A DNA stretch of 19,837 nucleotides from Alphaproteobacteria bacterium. GTDB taxonomy: Bacteria > Pseudomonadota > Alphaproteobacteria > CAAHEQ01 > UBA3637. Shown here piece after piece: positions 1 to 8,658 of this stretch. The notes under the pieces are model-generated. The model worked only from the letters and a program-made list of their open reading frames with translations. It had not been told where the DNA came from and searched no databases. Location: contig JAFXFY010000117.1 in the NCBI GenBank assembly GCA_017513365.1, positions 1 to 19,837 on the forward strand. Direction: 5' to 3'. Each line of letters opens with the position of its first letter. Positions within the stretch are counted from its first letter, which is position 1. Both the position numbers and the translations under genes were made by a program.

Positions 1-2055
1 GCCGTTTAATTTTACGGAAGCATCATTTAATGTCAACATAACGTTGCTTTTCCACATGTTGTCATCATTGGTAATAGAACCGGCGATTTTGGTTTCTGAA
101 GCATTTTTAAATAAGGGCAAATTGCTGGTTAAACCGGCTCGTTCTAAAAATAGGGGTAATTGACCGGCCGAAAAACTGAATGATAACGAATCAATCGTCG
201 CCGTGTTCGTTCCCAGTCCCGATATAGACCCATTGGTTTTTAACGAGGCAGTTGCAACGCCGTTAAATTCGGCTTGGTTGATTGTTAAGGTGCCATTTTG
301 AAGTGTACCGTTTAACATTCCTTTTGTAATAGGTAATTTATGCCATGTTAAGGCATTAAATGTTGTGTTAAATGAGGCGTTCCATGCCTTTAAAACGCTG
401 GCATTCTCTGCCGTTTTTCTAAATAAATTCGGTAAATCGGACAAGTTTGTTTTATCTTTTGGTTCTGTCCAACCGGTATAGGTATCCAAATTTAGGTTGT
501 TAATATCTAAATTGACTGACAAGTTTTTGGATTTATTCAACGCAATATCCACAGAACCAGTTGCATTGACAGCATCAACTGTTAATTTATTGAATTGAAC
601 AGACAACGTTTCTGGTGTCCACGTAATTTGAGCATCTGTTTCAATGTTTTTGATGATTTTTTCAATAGAAGGGGGTGTTGCTTGGCCGTCTTGTGTCGGA
701 GCCATTGATGCTTGAATGTTTAATAATTTAAATAATGCCTCGGCATTTGTTGTTTTCCCAGAAATATGAGATATTAAGTAAGAGGTTTTATCTTTTTGGC
801 CGCCATTTATCCGGAATGTAATCGGAGAGGTCTCTAAGATAGTTGTTTTACCGCCGGTTAATGATAATTGATGATTTGCAAATGATATATTGGCAGAGGT
901 ATTTTTGAGTGTACCGGTTGGCAAAATCAATTCAGAAATGTTCAATGTTGACTGTATGTTTGGTAAATCGGTTTCTGTATTTGATAAATTTGTCCACCCA
1001 AATTTGTCAAAGTAAGGTTTAAAGGCCTCATAATCCAATTTATTAATGGCGATTTGCCCTGTATATGATTCAGCCGAAACAGCTGTTTTAGGAGCATAAG
1101 TCAGAGTCGTTGTAATGGCAAACGGATTTTCGTCTGTTCCGAAACGGACAATCAGATTATTTAGTTTATCTTCTAATGGTGTAATGTTTATAGCAAAACT
1201 GCCGATAACAGATTGTTTTAGAATATCATTTAAGATAGGAAAACCTAATGCCTCCATTAACGATTGGGGCTGTGTGATGGCAAAAGAAGCATCTCCCCAT
1301 ACCACTTTTTTAGGATCCGACGGCGAAAACTCACCATTAAAATCTAACTGTAATCCGCTGTTTTTTTCGGTAATTTGAGCTGTGATTTTTGAAGCCATGT
1401 CATTGCGAATGACCTCGCTGTTGATTTTTCCGGCAAATGTTGTATCAAATATTTTGGCGGTACCGTCAAATTGATAGGGGCCCTTTAAGGAAGATACGGC
1501 AATATCTCCGTTTAAAGCCTCAAAAGTTGCCTTTTGTCCGGTAATTTTATTATCATAAACAACGGTTCCGTTTTGAATATGTAATTTTTCTATTTTCATA
1601 GTACTTGAGGTATTTTGAGACCCAAGGAACAGAGTATCATTGATGTTACTGTCCGGAGCCGAAAATAACGGAAGATCCCAGTTCGCTTGGTTGTTTTCCA
1701 ATCGTTCCAAATGTAGCACCGGATTAATTAATTCCACATTTTTAACCACCAAGGGTGTTTCAAATAAGGAGGCCCATTCAATTTGTACCTGTAAGCTGTC
1801 AGCCGTCAACATATGTTGTTTTTCGCTGCCTTTGTGATTAGATAGGGTAATGCCATTTAAAACCAAAGTCGGTTGGGGCCACCATTTCAGTGAAGGAGTG
1901 CTGGCCACAGTCATTTCTTTACCGGTCAAATCCGCAACAGCCGAAATAATTTGTTGTTGATAACTTTGAGCGTTGAGTGAACGTACTAACAAGTATGCGA
2001 ATGTACCAACTAATAAGACAGCAATGAATAAAACGGTTAAAATGAATTTTTTCAT
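1..2055 (-). CDS. AsmA-family protein (partial, C-terminus off the left edge)
   Basis: This reading frame stays open for 685 codons from the ATG at 2055 to the first base of the window, so the C-terminus is missing. The start is set by an AAGGAG ribosome binding site nine bases upstream. Residues about 4-25 form one hydrophobic N-terminal membrane anchor; the rest is polar and rich in alternating beta-like strands. The segment after the anchor (SAVADLTGKEMTVAST, then a WWPQPTLVLNGITL stretch) resembles the conserved N-terminal AsmA region. Family members are inner-membrane-anchored periplasmic proteins, part of the bridge-like AsmA/TamB-type group linked to outer-membrane assembly and phospholipid movement. 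The specific role here is inferred from family only. It lies 83 bases downstream of trkH on the same strand and may be co-transcribed. It could be an AsmA paralogue rather than the AsmA orthologue. Confidence 0.8.
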   Translation of the reverse strand, partial: MKKFILTVLFIAVLLVGTFAYLLVRSLNAQSYQQQIISAVADLTGKEMTVASTPSLKWWPQPTLVLNGITLSNHKGSEKQHMLTADSLQVQIEWASLFETPLVVKNVELINPVLHLERLENNQANWDLPLFSAPDSNINDTLFLGSQNTSSTMKIEKLHIQNGTVVYDNKITGQKATFEALNGDIAVSSLKGPYQFDGTAKIFDTTFAGKINSEVIRNDMASKITAQITEKNSGLQLDFNGEFSPSDPKKVVWGDASFAITQPQSLMEALGFPILNDILKQSVIGSFAINITPLEDKLNNLIVRFGTDENPFAITTTLTYAPKTAVSAESYTGQIAINKLDYEAFKPYFDKFGWTNLSNTETDLPNIQSTLNISELILPTGTLKNTSANISFANHQLSLTGGKTTILETSPITFRINGGQKDKTSYLISHISGKTTNAEALFKLLNIQASMAPTQDGQATPPSIEKIIKNIETDAQITWTPETLSVQFNKLTVDAVNATGSVDIALNKSKNLSVNLDINNLNLDTYTGWTEPKDKTNLSDLPNLFRKTAENASVLKAWNASFNTTFNALTWHKLPITKGMLNGTLQNGTLTINQAEFNGVATASLKTNGSISGLGTNTATIDSLSFSFSAGQLPLFLERAGLTSNLPLFKNASETKIAGSITNDDNMWKSNVMLTLNDASVKLNG

Positions 2056-2138
2056 ATGGGTCAACTCCTTGTTTTTTTATACTTATAGCACAAAGGTTTT
2101 TTCTTTTAAAGAGGGTTTTTGAAAAAATTTTGATAAAA

Positions 2139-3602
2139 TCAGATATTTCGTTTCCACATATAGGGGAAAAAGACCATAATAACCGTAATGAATTCCAAAC
2201 GCCCCAACAGCATAGCGAAAGAGAGTATCCATTTTGTAGCATCTGGCAATAAAGCGAATGTTTTATCGGGACCAATCATGTGGCCAAGGGCAGGACCTAC
2301 ATTGGAAAGAGAGGTTAAAGTACCCGATAAGGCGGTTAGTAAATCTAATCCGAATAATGATAAAATTAATGTTAAAATGCCGGCAGAAAAAAAGTACAAT
2401 CCAATAAAAACCATAATACCAATCAACATATCATCATTGATAGGTTTTTCGCCATATCTGGGGACAAAAACGCCATGTGGTTGCATCAATGATTTCATAC
2501 GTGTTTTGATGGTTTTTATAAAGACTGAATATCTGAACATTTTGATGCCACCCGAGGTAGACCCGGTACAAGCACCTGTCATTAACAGCATCAAGAAAAA
2601 TACCATGGCAAAATTGCCCCATAGCATATAGTTTTCTGTGACATAGCCCGTTGTTGTCATGACGGAAATAATGCTGAACAAGGTGGAACGTAATATATCT
2701 AAAAAGGCTAACGGTTCAAACGATGCATGATGCCAACGGTATGTAGATATCAATAAAACGGACCAAAAGACAACCCAAAAATAGGTTTTGATTTGTTCGT
2801 CATTTTTAATGGTAGTCCATTTACGTTTAACGACTAACAATCCGATAATTAAAGGTAAACCGGATACTGCCATAAAAAAGGTAATAATCCATTCTACAGC
2901 CGGATTATGAAAATATCCAACTGAGGTATCTTTTGTTGAAAACCCCCCCGTAGAAATAGTTGTCATTGCGTGATTAATAGCATCAAAAATGCTCATACCG
3001 GCTAACCATAAACAAATAGCACATGCTACCGATAACAGCAAGAAAAAGTAAATAATACCTTTAAGTGTTTGAGCCATTTTAGGAGCAGATTTATCTGACT
3101 TTTCTGAAGATTCAGTTGTGAAAAAATGCATGCCTCCGATATGTAAAGACGGCAGAACCATCAAAGCAACCACAATAATGCCCAAGCCACCAAACCATTG
3201 AGTGAGTGAACGCCACAGTAAAATACCGTGATCCATGGTATCTAAGTCGGTAAAGATGGTGGCTCCGGTTGTTGTCAGACCAGACATGGATTCAAAAAAA
3301 GCATCCGTAAAGGACATATCATATATTGAAAAATAAAAAGGCAACGAGGAAAATAAAGCAAAAACCAACCAAATCAATGTCGTTGTTAAGAACATTTCTT
3401 TGGGGCGTAATGGTTCGGGATCCGTTTTAAATAGTTTTCTAAAAATTAACCCGCATAATACGGTAGACGAACCGGCTAAGAAAAAAGGGGTAGCCGTTTC
3501 TTTGCCGTGATTAATATAGTCGGCAATACCGGGGATAACCATACCCACGCCACAGATAATCAGCATGAGACTGGTAATAGAAAAAATCAATTTAAAACGC
3601 AT
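2139..3602 (-). CDS. trkH: TrkH-type potassium uptake membrane subunit
   Basis: This encodes 487 residues, close to the usual TrkH length. It is strongly hydrophobic throughout. The four pore-loop signatures of the Trk/Ktr/HKT superfamily can be seen, each with its selectivity-filter glycine: TTTGA (about residue 113), STGGF (about 219), TTTGY (about 319) and NVGPA (about 436). The TGSTSGGIK segment (about 347-355) and the late MLLGRLE motif (about 464-470) are also typical. The protein should form the inner-membrane K+ channel-like subunit that works with the cytoplasmic NAD-binding regulator TrkA; no trkA is in this window. The ATG at 3602 is preceded by an AGAGG ribosome binding site. It is divergent from the tatD-like gene across about 107 AT-rich bases. 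Family assignment is secure; K+ rather than Na+ coupling detail cannot be read from sequence. Confidence 0.95.
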   Translation of the reverse strand: MRFKLIFSITSLMLIICGVGMVIPGIADYINHGKETATPFFLAGSSTVLCGLIFRKLFKTDPEPLRPKEMFLTTTLIWLVFALFSSLPFYFSIYDMSFTDAFFESMSGLTTTGATIFTDLDTMDHGILLWRSLTQWFGGLGIIVVALMVLPSLHIGGMHFFTTESSEKSDKSAPKMAQTLKGIIYFFLLLSVACAICLWLAGMSIFDAINHAMTTISTGGFSTKDTSVGYFHNPAVEWIITFFMAVSGLPLIIGLLVVKRKWTTIKNDEQIKTYFWVVFWSVLLISTYRWHHASFEPLAFLDILRSTLFSIISVMTTTGYVTENYMLWGNFAMVFFLMLLMTGACTGSTSGGIKMFRYSVFIKTIKTRMKSLMQPHGVFVPRYGEKPINDDMLIGIMVFIGLYFFSAGILTLILSLFGLDLLTALSGTLTSLSNVGPALGHMIGPDKTFALLPDATKWILSFAMLLGRLEFITVIMVFFPYMWKRNI

Positions 3603-3623
3603 TTTTTTGCCTCTTTTAATGAT

Positions 3624-3652
3624 AATTTATAATTTATTGTGGAAAATTACAA
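3624..3652 (-). promoter_or_regulatory. Tentative promoter for trkH
   Basis: On the minus strand TTGTAA (3652-3647) is followed after 15 bases by TATAAA (3631-3626), or after 17 bases by TAAATT. It lies just upstream of the trkH start in the divergent gap. The gap is very AT-rich, so chance matches are likely and the placement is weak. Confidence 0.3.
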
Positions 3653-3709
3653 TAAAAAAGTGTATAAGAAAAGAACAAAATAAGAATAAAAAATAAAAAA
3701 GGATGGAAA

Positions 3710-4369
3710 ATGCCGTATTTTGATGCTCATTTGCATTTGGTGCCGGACGATGTGATTTTGCGGGCGGTGGCTAAAAATGTGCGGACTTTTTTTGTGAATG
3801 CAACCGGTCCGAAAGATTGGGGGGGTGTTTTGGCTCAATCTAATCGGTTGCTTGGGGTGTATCCGTGTTTAGGTGTCCATCCGTGGTTTATTGATGATAT
3901 AACTCCTTTATGGGAAAATGACTTAAAGAAACTGTTGAAAGAAAATCCAATAGCAATGGTGGGTGAAATCGGTTTAGATGGAACCAGACCTGATATGGAA
4001 AAACAAATGGATATATTCTTTCGTCAGTTAAAAATTGCCGATGAAATGGGGCGGGCCGTTCATATTCATTGTGTCAAAGCTTGGCCTCAGATGTTGGAAA
4101 TTTTAGGACAATTTAAAGGTGTAAAAATCTTAATGCATCGTTTTTCCGGAGATGAAGTATTGGTGCAAAAGTTGCGTTTTTTTAATGCCTATTTTTCGGT
4201 ATTAAATGCCCATGTATTATCTGTTATTCCCGATAATCGTGTTTTGGTGGAAACAGATGCTCCGGACGGATTAAAAACGCCGGAAAATATTCCCGATTTA
4301 GTGGATCAATTACGGTTGCAACCAGATTATCTTTGGCAAAATTTGGAGTTGTTTTTAGATGGAAGATAG
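3710..4369 (+). CDS. TatD-family metal-dependent hydrolase (compact form)
   Basis: The product has 219 residues, clearly shorter than typical TatD proteins (about 255-265). The metal-site motifs are all present in order: HLH (residues 7-9), GEIGLD (85-90, with the ligand glutamate at 86), HIH (118-120), the HRFSG motif starting with H143, and ETDAP (181-185). The family are TIM-barrel nucleases or phosphoesterases. The shortening falls between HRFSG and ETDAP and after ETDAP, where the last barrel strands and the C-terminal helices normally lie. The start ATG has an AGGA element about seven bases upstream. The gene overlaps tcdA by 11 bases, indicating one transcript. The substrate cannot be told: DNA 3' ends, D-Tyr-tRNA and others are known for family members. 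Family call is firm; activity is inferred. Confidence 0.85.
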   Translation: MPYFDAHLHLVPDDVILRAVAKNVRTFFVNATGPKDWGGVLAQSNRLLGVYPCLGVHPWFIDDITPLWENDLKKLLKENPIAMVGEIGLDGTRPDMEKQMDIFFRQLKIADEMGRAVHIHCVKAWPQMLEILGQFKGVKILMHRFSGDEVLVQKLRFFNAYFSVLNAHVLSVIPDNRVLVETDAPDGLKTPENIPDLVDQLRLQPDYLWQNLELFLDGR

Positions 4370-5093
4370 ATTATCAAGAACACGTTTGTTGTTGGGTGAT
4401 GAGGCGATGGAAAAACTCGCCCGTTCTACTGTTATGGTGGTCGGGTGCGGTGCCGTTGGTGGATTTGCGATTGAGGCGTTGGCACGCAGTGGTGTCGGCA
4501 AACTTATTTTAGTGGATTTTGATGTGGTCAAGGAAAGCAATATCAACCGTCAGATTTTTGCACTTCATTCCACGCTCTATCAAGAAAAAGCCGTTGTCGC
4601 CCGTAATCGGATTCGGGATATTTCACCCGATATTAAGGTGGAAATTTTACCGGTTTTGGTAAATGCTGATACGATTGATGAGGTGTTAGACAGACGTGTT
4701 GATTTTGTGATTGATGCGATTGATACCTTAAATCCCAAAACGATTTTGATTGAACAATTAATGGCTCGGGGGATTCCGTTTATTTCCAGTATGGGGGCGG
4801 CTTTAAAAACGGATGCAAGCAAAATAGCGATTGTGCCGATGAAAAAAACCATTCATTGTCCGCTTGCCTTTTTCGTGCGTAAACGGTTGCGCAAACGAGG
4901 TGTGGATTTAACTTTCCCTGTGGTGTATTCATGTGAAGACGTATCGCAAAAATTGCATTTAGAAATGCCGGATGCGCCCGAAAATGAAACAGGGCGAGTG
5001 CGTCACAATATGGGGTCTTTACCGACTATAACGGGTATTTTTGGATTGTTGTGTGCAAATTATACGATTGAGTATTTAAGGGAACATAAATAA
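4359..5093 (+). CDS. tcdA: tRNA threonylcarbamoyladenosine dehydratase (TcdA/CsdL, E1-like)
   Basis: The 244-residue product is a ThiF/E1-like adenylating enzyme. It shows the nucleotide-binding glycine motif GCGAVGG (29-35), an acidic LVDFD strand end (51-55), NINRQ (61-65, including the arginine typical of this fold), the distal lysine of a QEKA stretch (K77), and the DAID motif (119-122). The SMGAALKTD segment followed by a CPLA-FFVRKRLRKRG region matches the TcdA branch rather than MoeB or ThiF, and the Cys-X-X-Cys zinc sites of MoeB are not evident. TcdA cyclises t6A37 in ANN-decoding tRNAs to ct6A in an ATP-dependent step. GGAG about nine bases before the ATG supports the start, which lies inside the end of the TatD-like gene. 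The stop codon overlaps the next start by one base. Confidence 0.9.
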   Translation: MEDRLSRTRLLLGDEAMEKLARSTVMVVGCGAVGGFAIEALARSGVGKLILVDFDVVKESNINRQIFALHSTLYQEKAVVARNRIRDISPDIKVEILPVLVNADTIDEVLDRRVDFVIDAIDTLNPKTILIEQLMARGIPFISSMGAALKTDASKIAIVPMKKTIHCPLAFFVRKRLRKRGVDLTFPVVYSCEDVSQKLHLEMPDAPENETGRVRHNMGSLPTITGIFGLLCANYTIEYLREHK

Positions 5094-7333
5094 TGAGTGA
5101 TATTTTTGATTTTGATGAAGCCGATGTTGCTTCAGCCGAACCGGTAAAAGCAAAACACGAACCGGAATTTTTAAAGGCGCTTAATCCTGAACAATACCAA
5201 GCTGTTACCACAACCGAAGGGCCGGTGTTGGTGTTATCGGGTGCCGGAACGGGAAAAACACGCGTGCTGACGACCAGAATTGCCTATATTTTAGCGATGG
5301 GTTTAGCGCGTCCTTGGGAAGTTTTAGCCGTTACCTTTACAAATAAGGCCGCTAAAGAAATGAAAGAACGTCTTGAAAAAATGGTGGGGCCGGATGCTCG
5401 GTCAGTGTGGCTTGGGACATTTCACCGCATTGGTGTTCGTATTTTAAGTAAATATCCGGAATGTGTTGGTTTAAAACCGAACTTTGTTGTGTTGGGGACA
5501 GATGATCAAGAACGCCTTGTTAAACAAATTATGCAAGGTGCCGGCGTTGATATTAAACGCTATACACCCGCCACAATGTTAGATATCATTCAGCGTTGGA
5601 AAGACAGAGGGTTAGCCCCTTCGGCCGTAACCGGTGCTCAAAACAGTGGTTTTTGTGAGGGGCGGGCGCTTGGGTTTTATCATGTTTATCAACAACGCCT
5701 GAGAGAATTAAATGCCGTTGATTTCGGGGATTTGTTGTTGTTGCCGTTAGAGTTGTTTAAAATTCGGCCCGATATTTTAGCCGGATATCAAAATCAATTT
5801 CGTTATATTTTAGTGGATGAGTATCAAGATACAAATATCGCCCAATATATGTTTCTGAGATTGCTGAGCAAAGCCTATGGCAACTTGTGTTGTGTTGGGG
5901 ATGATGACCAATCTATTTATTCTTGGCGTGGAGCTGAGGTTGAAAATATTTTGGGATTTGATAAGACATTTACGGATGCCCTCACCATTCGTTTGGAACG
6001 CAACTATCGGTCTACCGAACATATTTTAGGGGCGGCCAGTGCGTTAATTTCCAATAACTCAGGCCGTCTTGGTAAAACATTAAAGGTAGCCAATGAAACA
6101 GCTGGAGGCGGTGAACTTGTCAAAGTGTCCGGTTATTGGAACGGTTCTGATGAGGCCGAAAAAATTATTCAAGAAATTGAGGTGCAACAGGCAAGGGGAA
6201 CACCTTTATCCGATATGGCCATTTTAGTGCGTGCTTCGTTCCAAACACGTGAATTTGAAGAGGTGTTGTTGAGGTATGGTATCCCCTATAAAGTGATTGG
6301 CGGATTTAAGTTTTATGAACGTGAAGAAATTCGGGATGCGGTGGCTTATTTGCGCTTAATTTTAAACCAAACGGATGATTTGGCGTTCTTGCGTGTGGTA
6401 AATAAACCCCGCCGTGGAATTGGTGATAAAGTGATAGAGGTGTTAACAACGGCCGCCAAAACGCATTCGGTCAGTTTATTTGAAGCCATTGCTTGGGCGG
6501 AATTAAAGCCGGCTGTGCGTAAAACACTTGATTGGTTTGTTAATTTGATTAAAGAGGGTAAAGAATTATCCAAAAGTATGAATCCGGCGCAGGTTGCTAA
6601 TAAAATTTTGGAAGATTCCGGCTATATGACCATGTGGCGGATGGATAAATCCATTGAATCCGATGGGCGTATTGAAAATATTAAAGAATTATATAACGTG
6701 CTGGGTGATTTTGCCAGCTTGAATGAATTTTTGGATTATGCCGCTTTGGTAACGGACACGGATGATAAAACAGAAGGCGAGCAGTTGGTCGTGATGACGT
6801 TGCATGCTTCCGAAGGGTTGGAATTTGATAATGTCTTTTTGCCGGGGTGGGAAGAAGGGTTATTTCCGCACCAAAAAGCGTTAGATGAAGCGGGTGATGA
6901 GGGATTAGAGGAAGAACGACGTTTGGCCTATGTCGGGCTTACTCGGGCGAAAAAACGCGCCTATATTTCTTATGCATCTAGCCGAAAAATGTATGGACAA
7001 TGGCAAAATCCAATGCCTAGCCGGTTTGTAGATGAATTACCGGCGGATCATATTATGGATTGCACCGAAAATGCGATGGGCAGACGAGGGGCGTACGACC
7101 GTATTGACCGCTATGTGGCCGATTTGGAACGTAAGGGAAAAACATTTGCTTCGTTTGATAATTGGACGCCCAATTATACGCCGCCTAAAAAAACAAAACG
7201 GCTTGGAAAAAGAGTTTTCCATGACTCTTTCGGATATGGGACGGTTATTCGGGAAGAGGGCGATCGTTTAGAGGTGCACTTTGATGATGTGGGCCCGAAA
7301 AAAGTGCTGGCCAGATTTTTAGAGGCCGTGTAA
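5093..7333 (+). CDS. uvrD: UvrD/PcrA-like superfamily 1A DNA helicase
   Basis: This 746-residue ATPase carries the full SF1A helicase motif set: a Q-motif region (LNPEQYQAV, about 30-38), Walker A GAGTGKT (50-56), Walker B VDEYQD (241-246), motif III GDDDQSIYSWRG (269-280), motif IV LERNYRSTE, motif V LHASEGLEF (570-578) and motif VI EEERRLAYVGLTRAKK. The last about 50 residues (FGYGTVIREEGDRLEVHFDDVG) form the Tudor-like C-terminal module typical of PcrA/UvrD. These enzymes unwind DNA 3'-5' in nucleotide excision and mismatch repair and remove proteins from DNA. The start ATG overlaps the tcdA stop (TAATG) with AAGGGA upstream, so coupled translation is likely. In motif V the usual lysine of the HxxKG pattern is glutamate. 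UvrD and PcrA cannot be separated by motif alone. Confidence 0.93.
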   Translation: MSDIFDFDEADVASAEPVKAKHEPEFLKALNPEQYQAVTTTEGPVLVLSGAGTGKTRVLTTRIAYILAMGLARPWEVLAVTFTNKAAKEMKERLEKMVGPDARSVWLGTFHRIGVRILSKYPECVGLKPNFVVLGTDDQERLVKQIMQGAGVDIKRYTPATMLDIIQRWKDRGLAPSAVTGAQNSGFCEGRALGFYHVYQQRLRELNAVDFGDLLLLPLELFKIRPDILAGYQNQFRYILVDEYQDTNIAQYMFLRLLSKAYGNLCCVGDDDQSIYSWRGAEVENILGFDKTFTDALTIRLERNYRSTEHILGAASALISNNSGRLGKTLKVANETAGGGELVKVSGYWNGSDEAEKIIQEIEVQQARGTPLSDMAILVRASFQTREFEEVLLRYGIPYKVIGGFKFYEREEIRDAVAYLRLILNQTDDLAFLRVVNKPRRGIGDKVIEVLTTAAKTHSVSLFEAIAWAELKPAVRKTLDWFVNLIKEGKELSKSMNPAQVANKILEDSGYMTMWRMDKSIESDGRIENIKELYNVLGDFASLNEFLDYAALVTDTDDKTEGEQLVVMTLHASEGLEFDNVFLPGWEEGLFPHQKALDEAGDEGLEEERRLAYVGLTRAKKRAYISYASSRKMYGQWQNPMPSRFVDELPADHIMDCTENAMGRRGAYDRIDRYVADLERKGKTFASFDNWTPNYTPPKKTKRLGKRVFHDSFGYGTVIREEGDRLEVHFDDVGPKKVLARFLEAV

Positions 7334-7353
7334 TCCTTTTACGTATAAAAAAC

Positions 7354-7382
7354 TTGAGATTTTGAAAAAAATCTGCTATATT
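7354..7382 (+). promoter_or_regulatory. Sigma-70-type promoter for the lolC–lolD–dnaE operon
   Basis: TTGAGA (7354-7359) and TATATT (7377-7382) are separated by exactly 17 bases. A TG one base before the -10 hexamer gives an extended -10 element (TGCTATATT). The predicted transcription start is near 7389, about 22 bases before the lolC ATG. It is one of the two best promoter matches in the window. Confidence 0.7.
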
Positions 7383-7408
7383 GGCCCTTAACATTAAGAA
7401 AGGGCCAA
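7381..7408 (+). repeat. Perfect 9-bp inverted repeat between promoter and lolC start
   Basis: The arms TTGGCCCTT (7381-7389) and AAGGGCCAA (7400-7408) are perfectly complementary with a 10-base spacer. The left arm overlaps the end of the -10 element and the predicted start site. The right arm contains the AAAGGG that serves as lolC ribosome binding site. It could be a DNA operator for a dimeric repressor, or an RNA hairpin covering the ribosome binding site if transcription begins upstream. It is not followed by a T-run and is not a terminator. Confidence 0.6.
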
Positions 7409-7410
7409 AA

Positions 7411-8658
7411 ATGATTTTTTCAAAAACAGAACGACGCCTCAGTTATCGGTATTTGCGTTCTCGTAAGCAGACGGGATTTGTTTCGGTGATTGCCGGTTTT
7501 TCCTTTTTGGGAATTATGTTGGGCGTGGCGACCTTAATCATTGTGATGAGCGTGATGAATGGGTTTAAAGAGGAACTCTTGACACGTGTTTTGGGGATTA
7601 ATGGTCAAATGGGTGTTTATCCGGCTTGGGGGGATGCGCTGGCTGATTTTGAAAAGAAAAAGATGGATGTGTTGACTGTTGCCGGTGTGTCGGTCGTTAT
7701 TCCGGTGGTGGATGGTCAGGTTATGGCATCATCCGAAAACAGTTCTTCCGGTGTTATGGTTCGGGGGATGCAGGCCGATGATTTTAAAAATCGTGATATT
7801 TTAATGGATAAATATCGGGGAGGCGATTTGGCTGAATTTGAAGGTAATGCCGTTATTTTGGGGTATCGGTTGGCCTCTAAAATGGCCGTTAGAACCGGAG
7901 ATACAATTACGCTCGTGTCACCCAAAGGAAATATCACCGCCTTTGGTACAATTCCGAAAATGAAATCGTATCGGGTGCTGGGGGTATTTGATACCGGTAT
8001 GTTTGAATATGACGGTAATTTTATTTTTATGCCCTTGTCTGAGGCTCAAAAGTTTTTTATGACAAAGGATCGCGTTTCTCATTTGGAAATTTTTACTCAT
8101 AAAAACGCCGATATTGAAACCGTTTTAAAGGGTGTTTTTGATGTGGCGGGTGAAGATGCTCAAGTGTATGATTGGCGTTATACGAATCAAGCCTTTTTTA
8201 ATGCGATTGAAGTGGAACGCAATGTCATGTTTTTGATTTTGACATTGATTATTGTTGTGGCGGCCTTTAACATGATTTCCGGTTTGATTATGTTGGTAAA
8301 AGATAAAGGAAAAGATATCGCCATTTTGCGCACGATGGGTATGACCAAAGGGGCCGTGCAACGCGTATTTTTAATGGCTGGCCTGATTATTGGATTCGCC
8401 GGCACTTTTGCAGGGTTAATTTTGGGCTTGCTGTTTTCCTACAACATTGATGCCATCAAGGAATGGTTAGAGGGATTATCGGGCAGGGAATTGTTTTCGG
8501 CCGAAATTTATTTCTTATCCCATTTGCCGGCCAAAGTAGATTTAACTGAAGTTGCGGTTGTGGTCGTGATGTCTTTGGTGTTAAGTTTGCTGGCCACTTT
8601 GTACCCATCTTGGAAAGCCAGTCGTACAGATCCGGTGGAGGCGTTAAGATATGAATAA
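7411..8658 (+). CDS. lolC: Lipoprotein-releasing ABC transporter permease (LolC/LolE/LolF family)
   Basis: The start chosen is the ATG at 7411. A TTG at 7381 in frame would lie within the promoter and inverted repeat, so it is unlikely. This gives 415 residues. The layout is that of LolC/E: a first membrane helix (about 22-50, with the IxxxMLGVATLIIVMSVMNG pattern), a large periplasmic domain (about 50-270), then three helices (about 272-296, 320-345 and 378-398). The coupling region KDIAILRTMGM (301-311) and the C-terminal motif YPSWKASRTDPVEALRYE are typical. The FGTIPKMK loop (178-185) falls where the LolA-recruiting hook lies in LolC. The protein pulls lipoproteins out of the inner membrane for transfer to LolA. 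Only one permease gene is seen with lolD, so it may act as a homodimer like LolF. It overlaps lolD by eight bases. Confidence 0.9.
   Translation: MIFSKTERRLSYRYLRSRKQTGFVSVIAGFSFLGIMLGVATLIIVMSVMNGFKEELLTRVLGINGQMGVYPAWGDALADFEKKKMDVLTVAGVSVVIPVVDGQVMASSENSSSGVMVRGMQADDFKNRDILMDKYRGGDLAEFEGNAVILGYRLASKMAVRTGDTITLVSPKGNITAFGTIPKMKSYRVLGVFDTGMFEYDGNFIFMPLSEAQKFFMTKDRVSHLEIFTHKNADIETVLKGVFDVAGEDAQVYDWRYTNQAFFNAIEVERNVMFLILTLIIVVAAFNMISGLIMLVKDKGKDIAILRTMGMTKGAVQRVFLMAGLIIGFAGTFAGLILGLLFSYNIDAIKEWLEGLSGRELFSAEIYFLSHLPAKVDLTEVAVVVVMSLVLSLLATLYPSWKASRTDPVEALRYE

Noticed and set aside
1115..1837. Plus-strand open frames of 65-87 codons opposite the AsmA-family gene
   Set aside because: They are antisense to a continuous, recognisable coding frame and have no family resemblance or ribosome binding site.
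2056..2138. Promoter or terminator in the trkH–AsmA gap
   Set aside because: TATAAG/TATAAA and an ATTTT/AAAAT dyad are present on the minus strand but without a convincing -35 element or a GC-containing stem.
3637..3668. Plus-strand promoter TTGTGG with TATAAG for the tatD-like gene
   Set aside because: The spacing is 20 bases, too long, and the region is so AT-rich that such matches are expected by chance.
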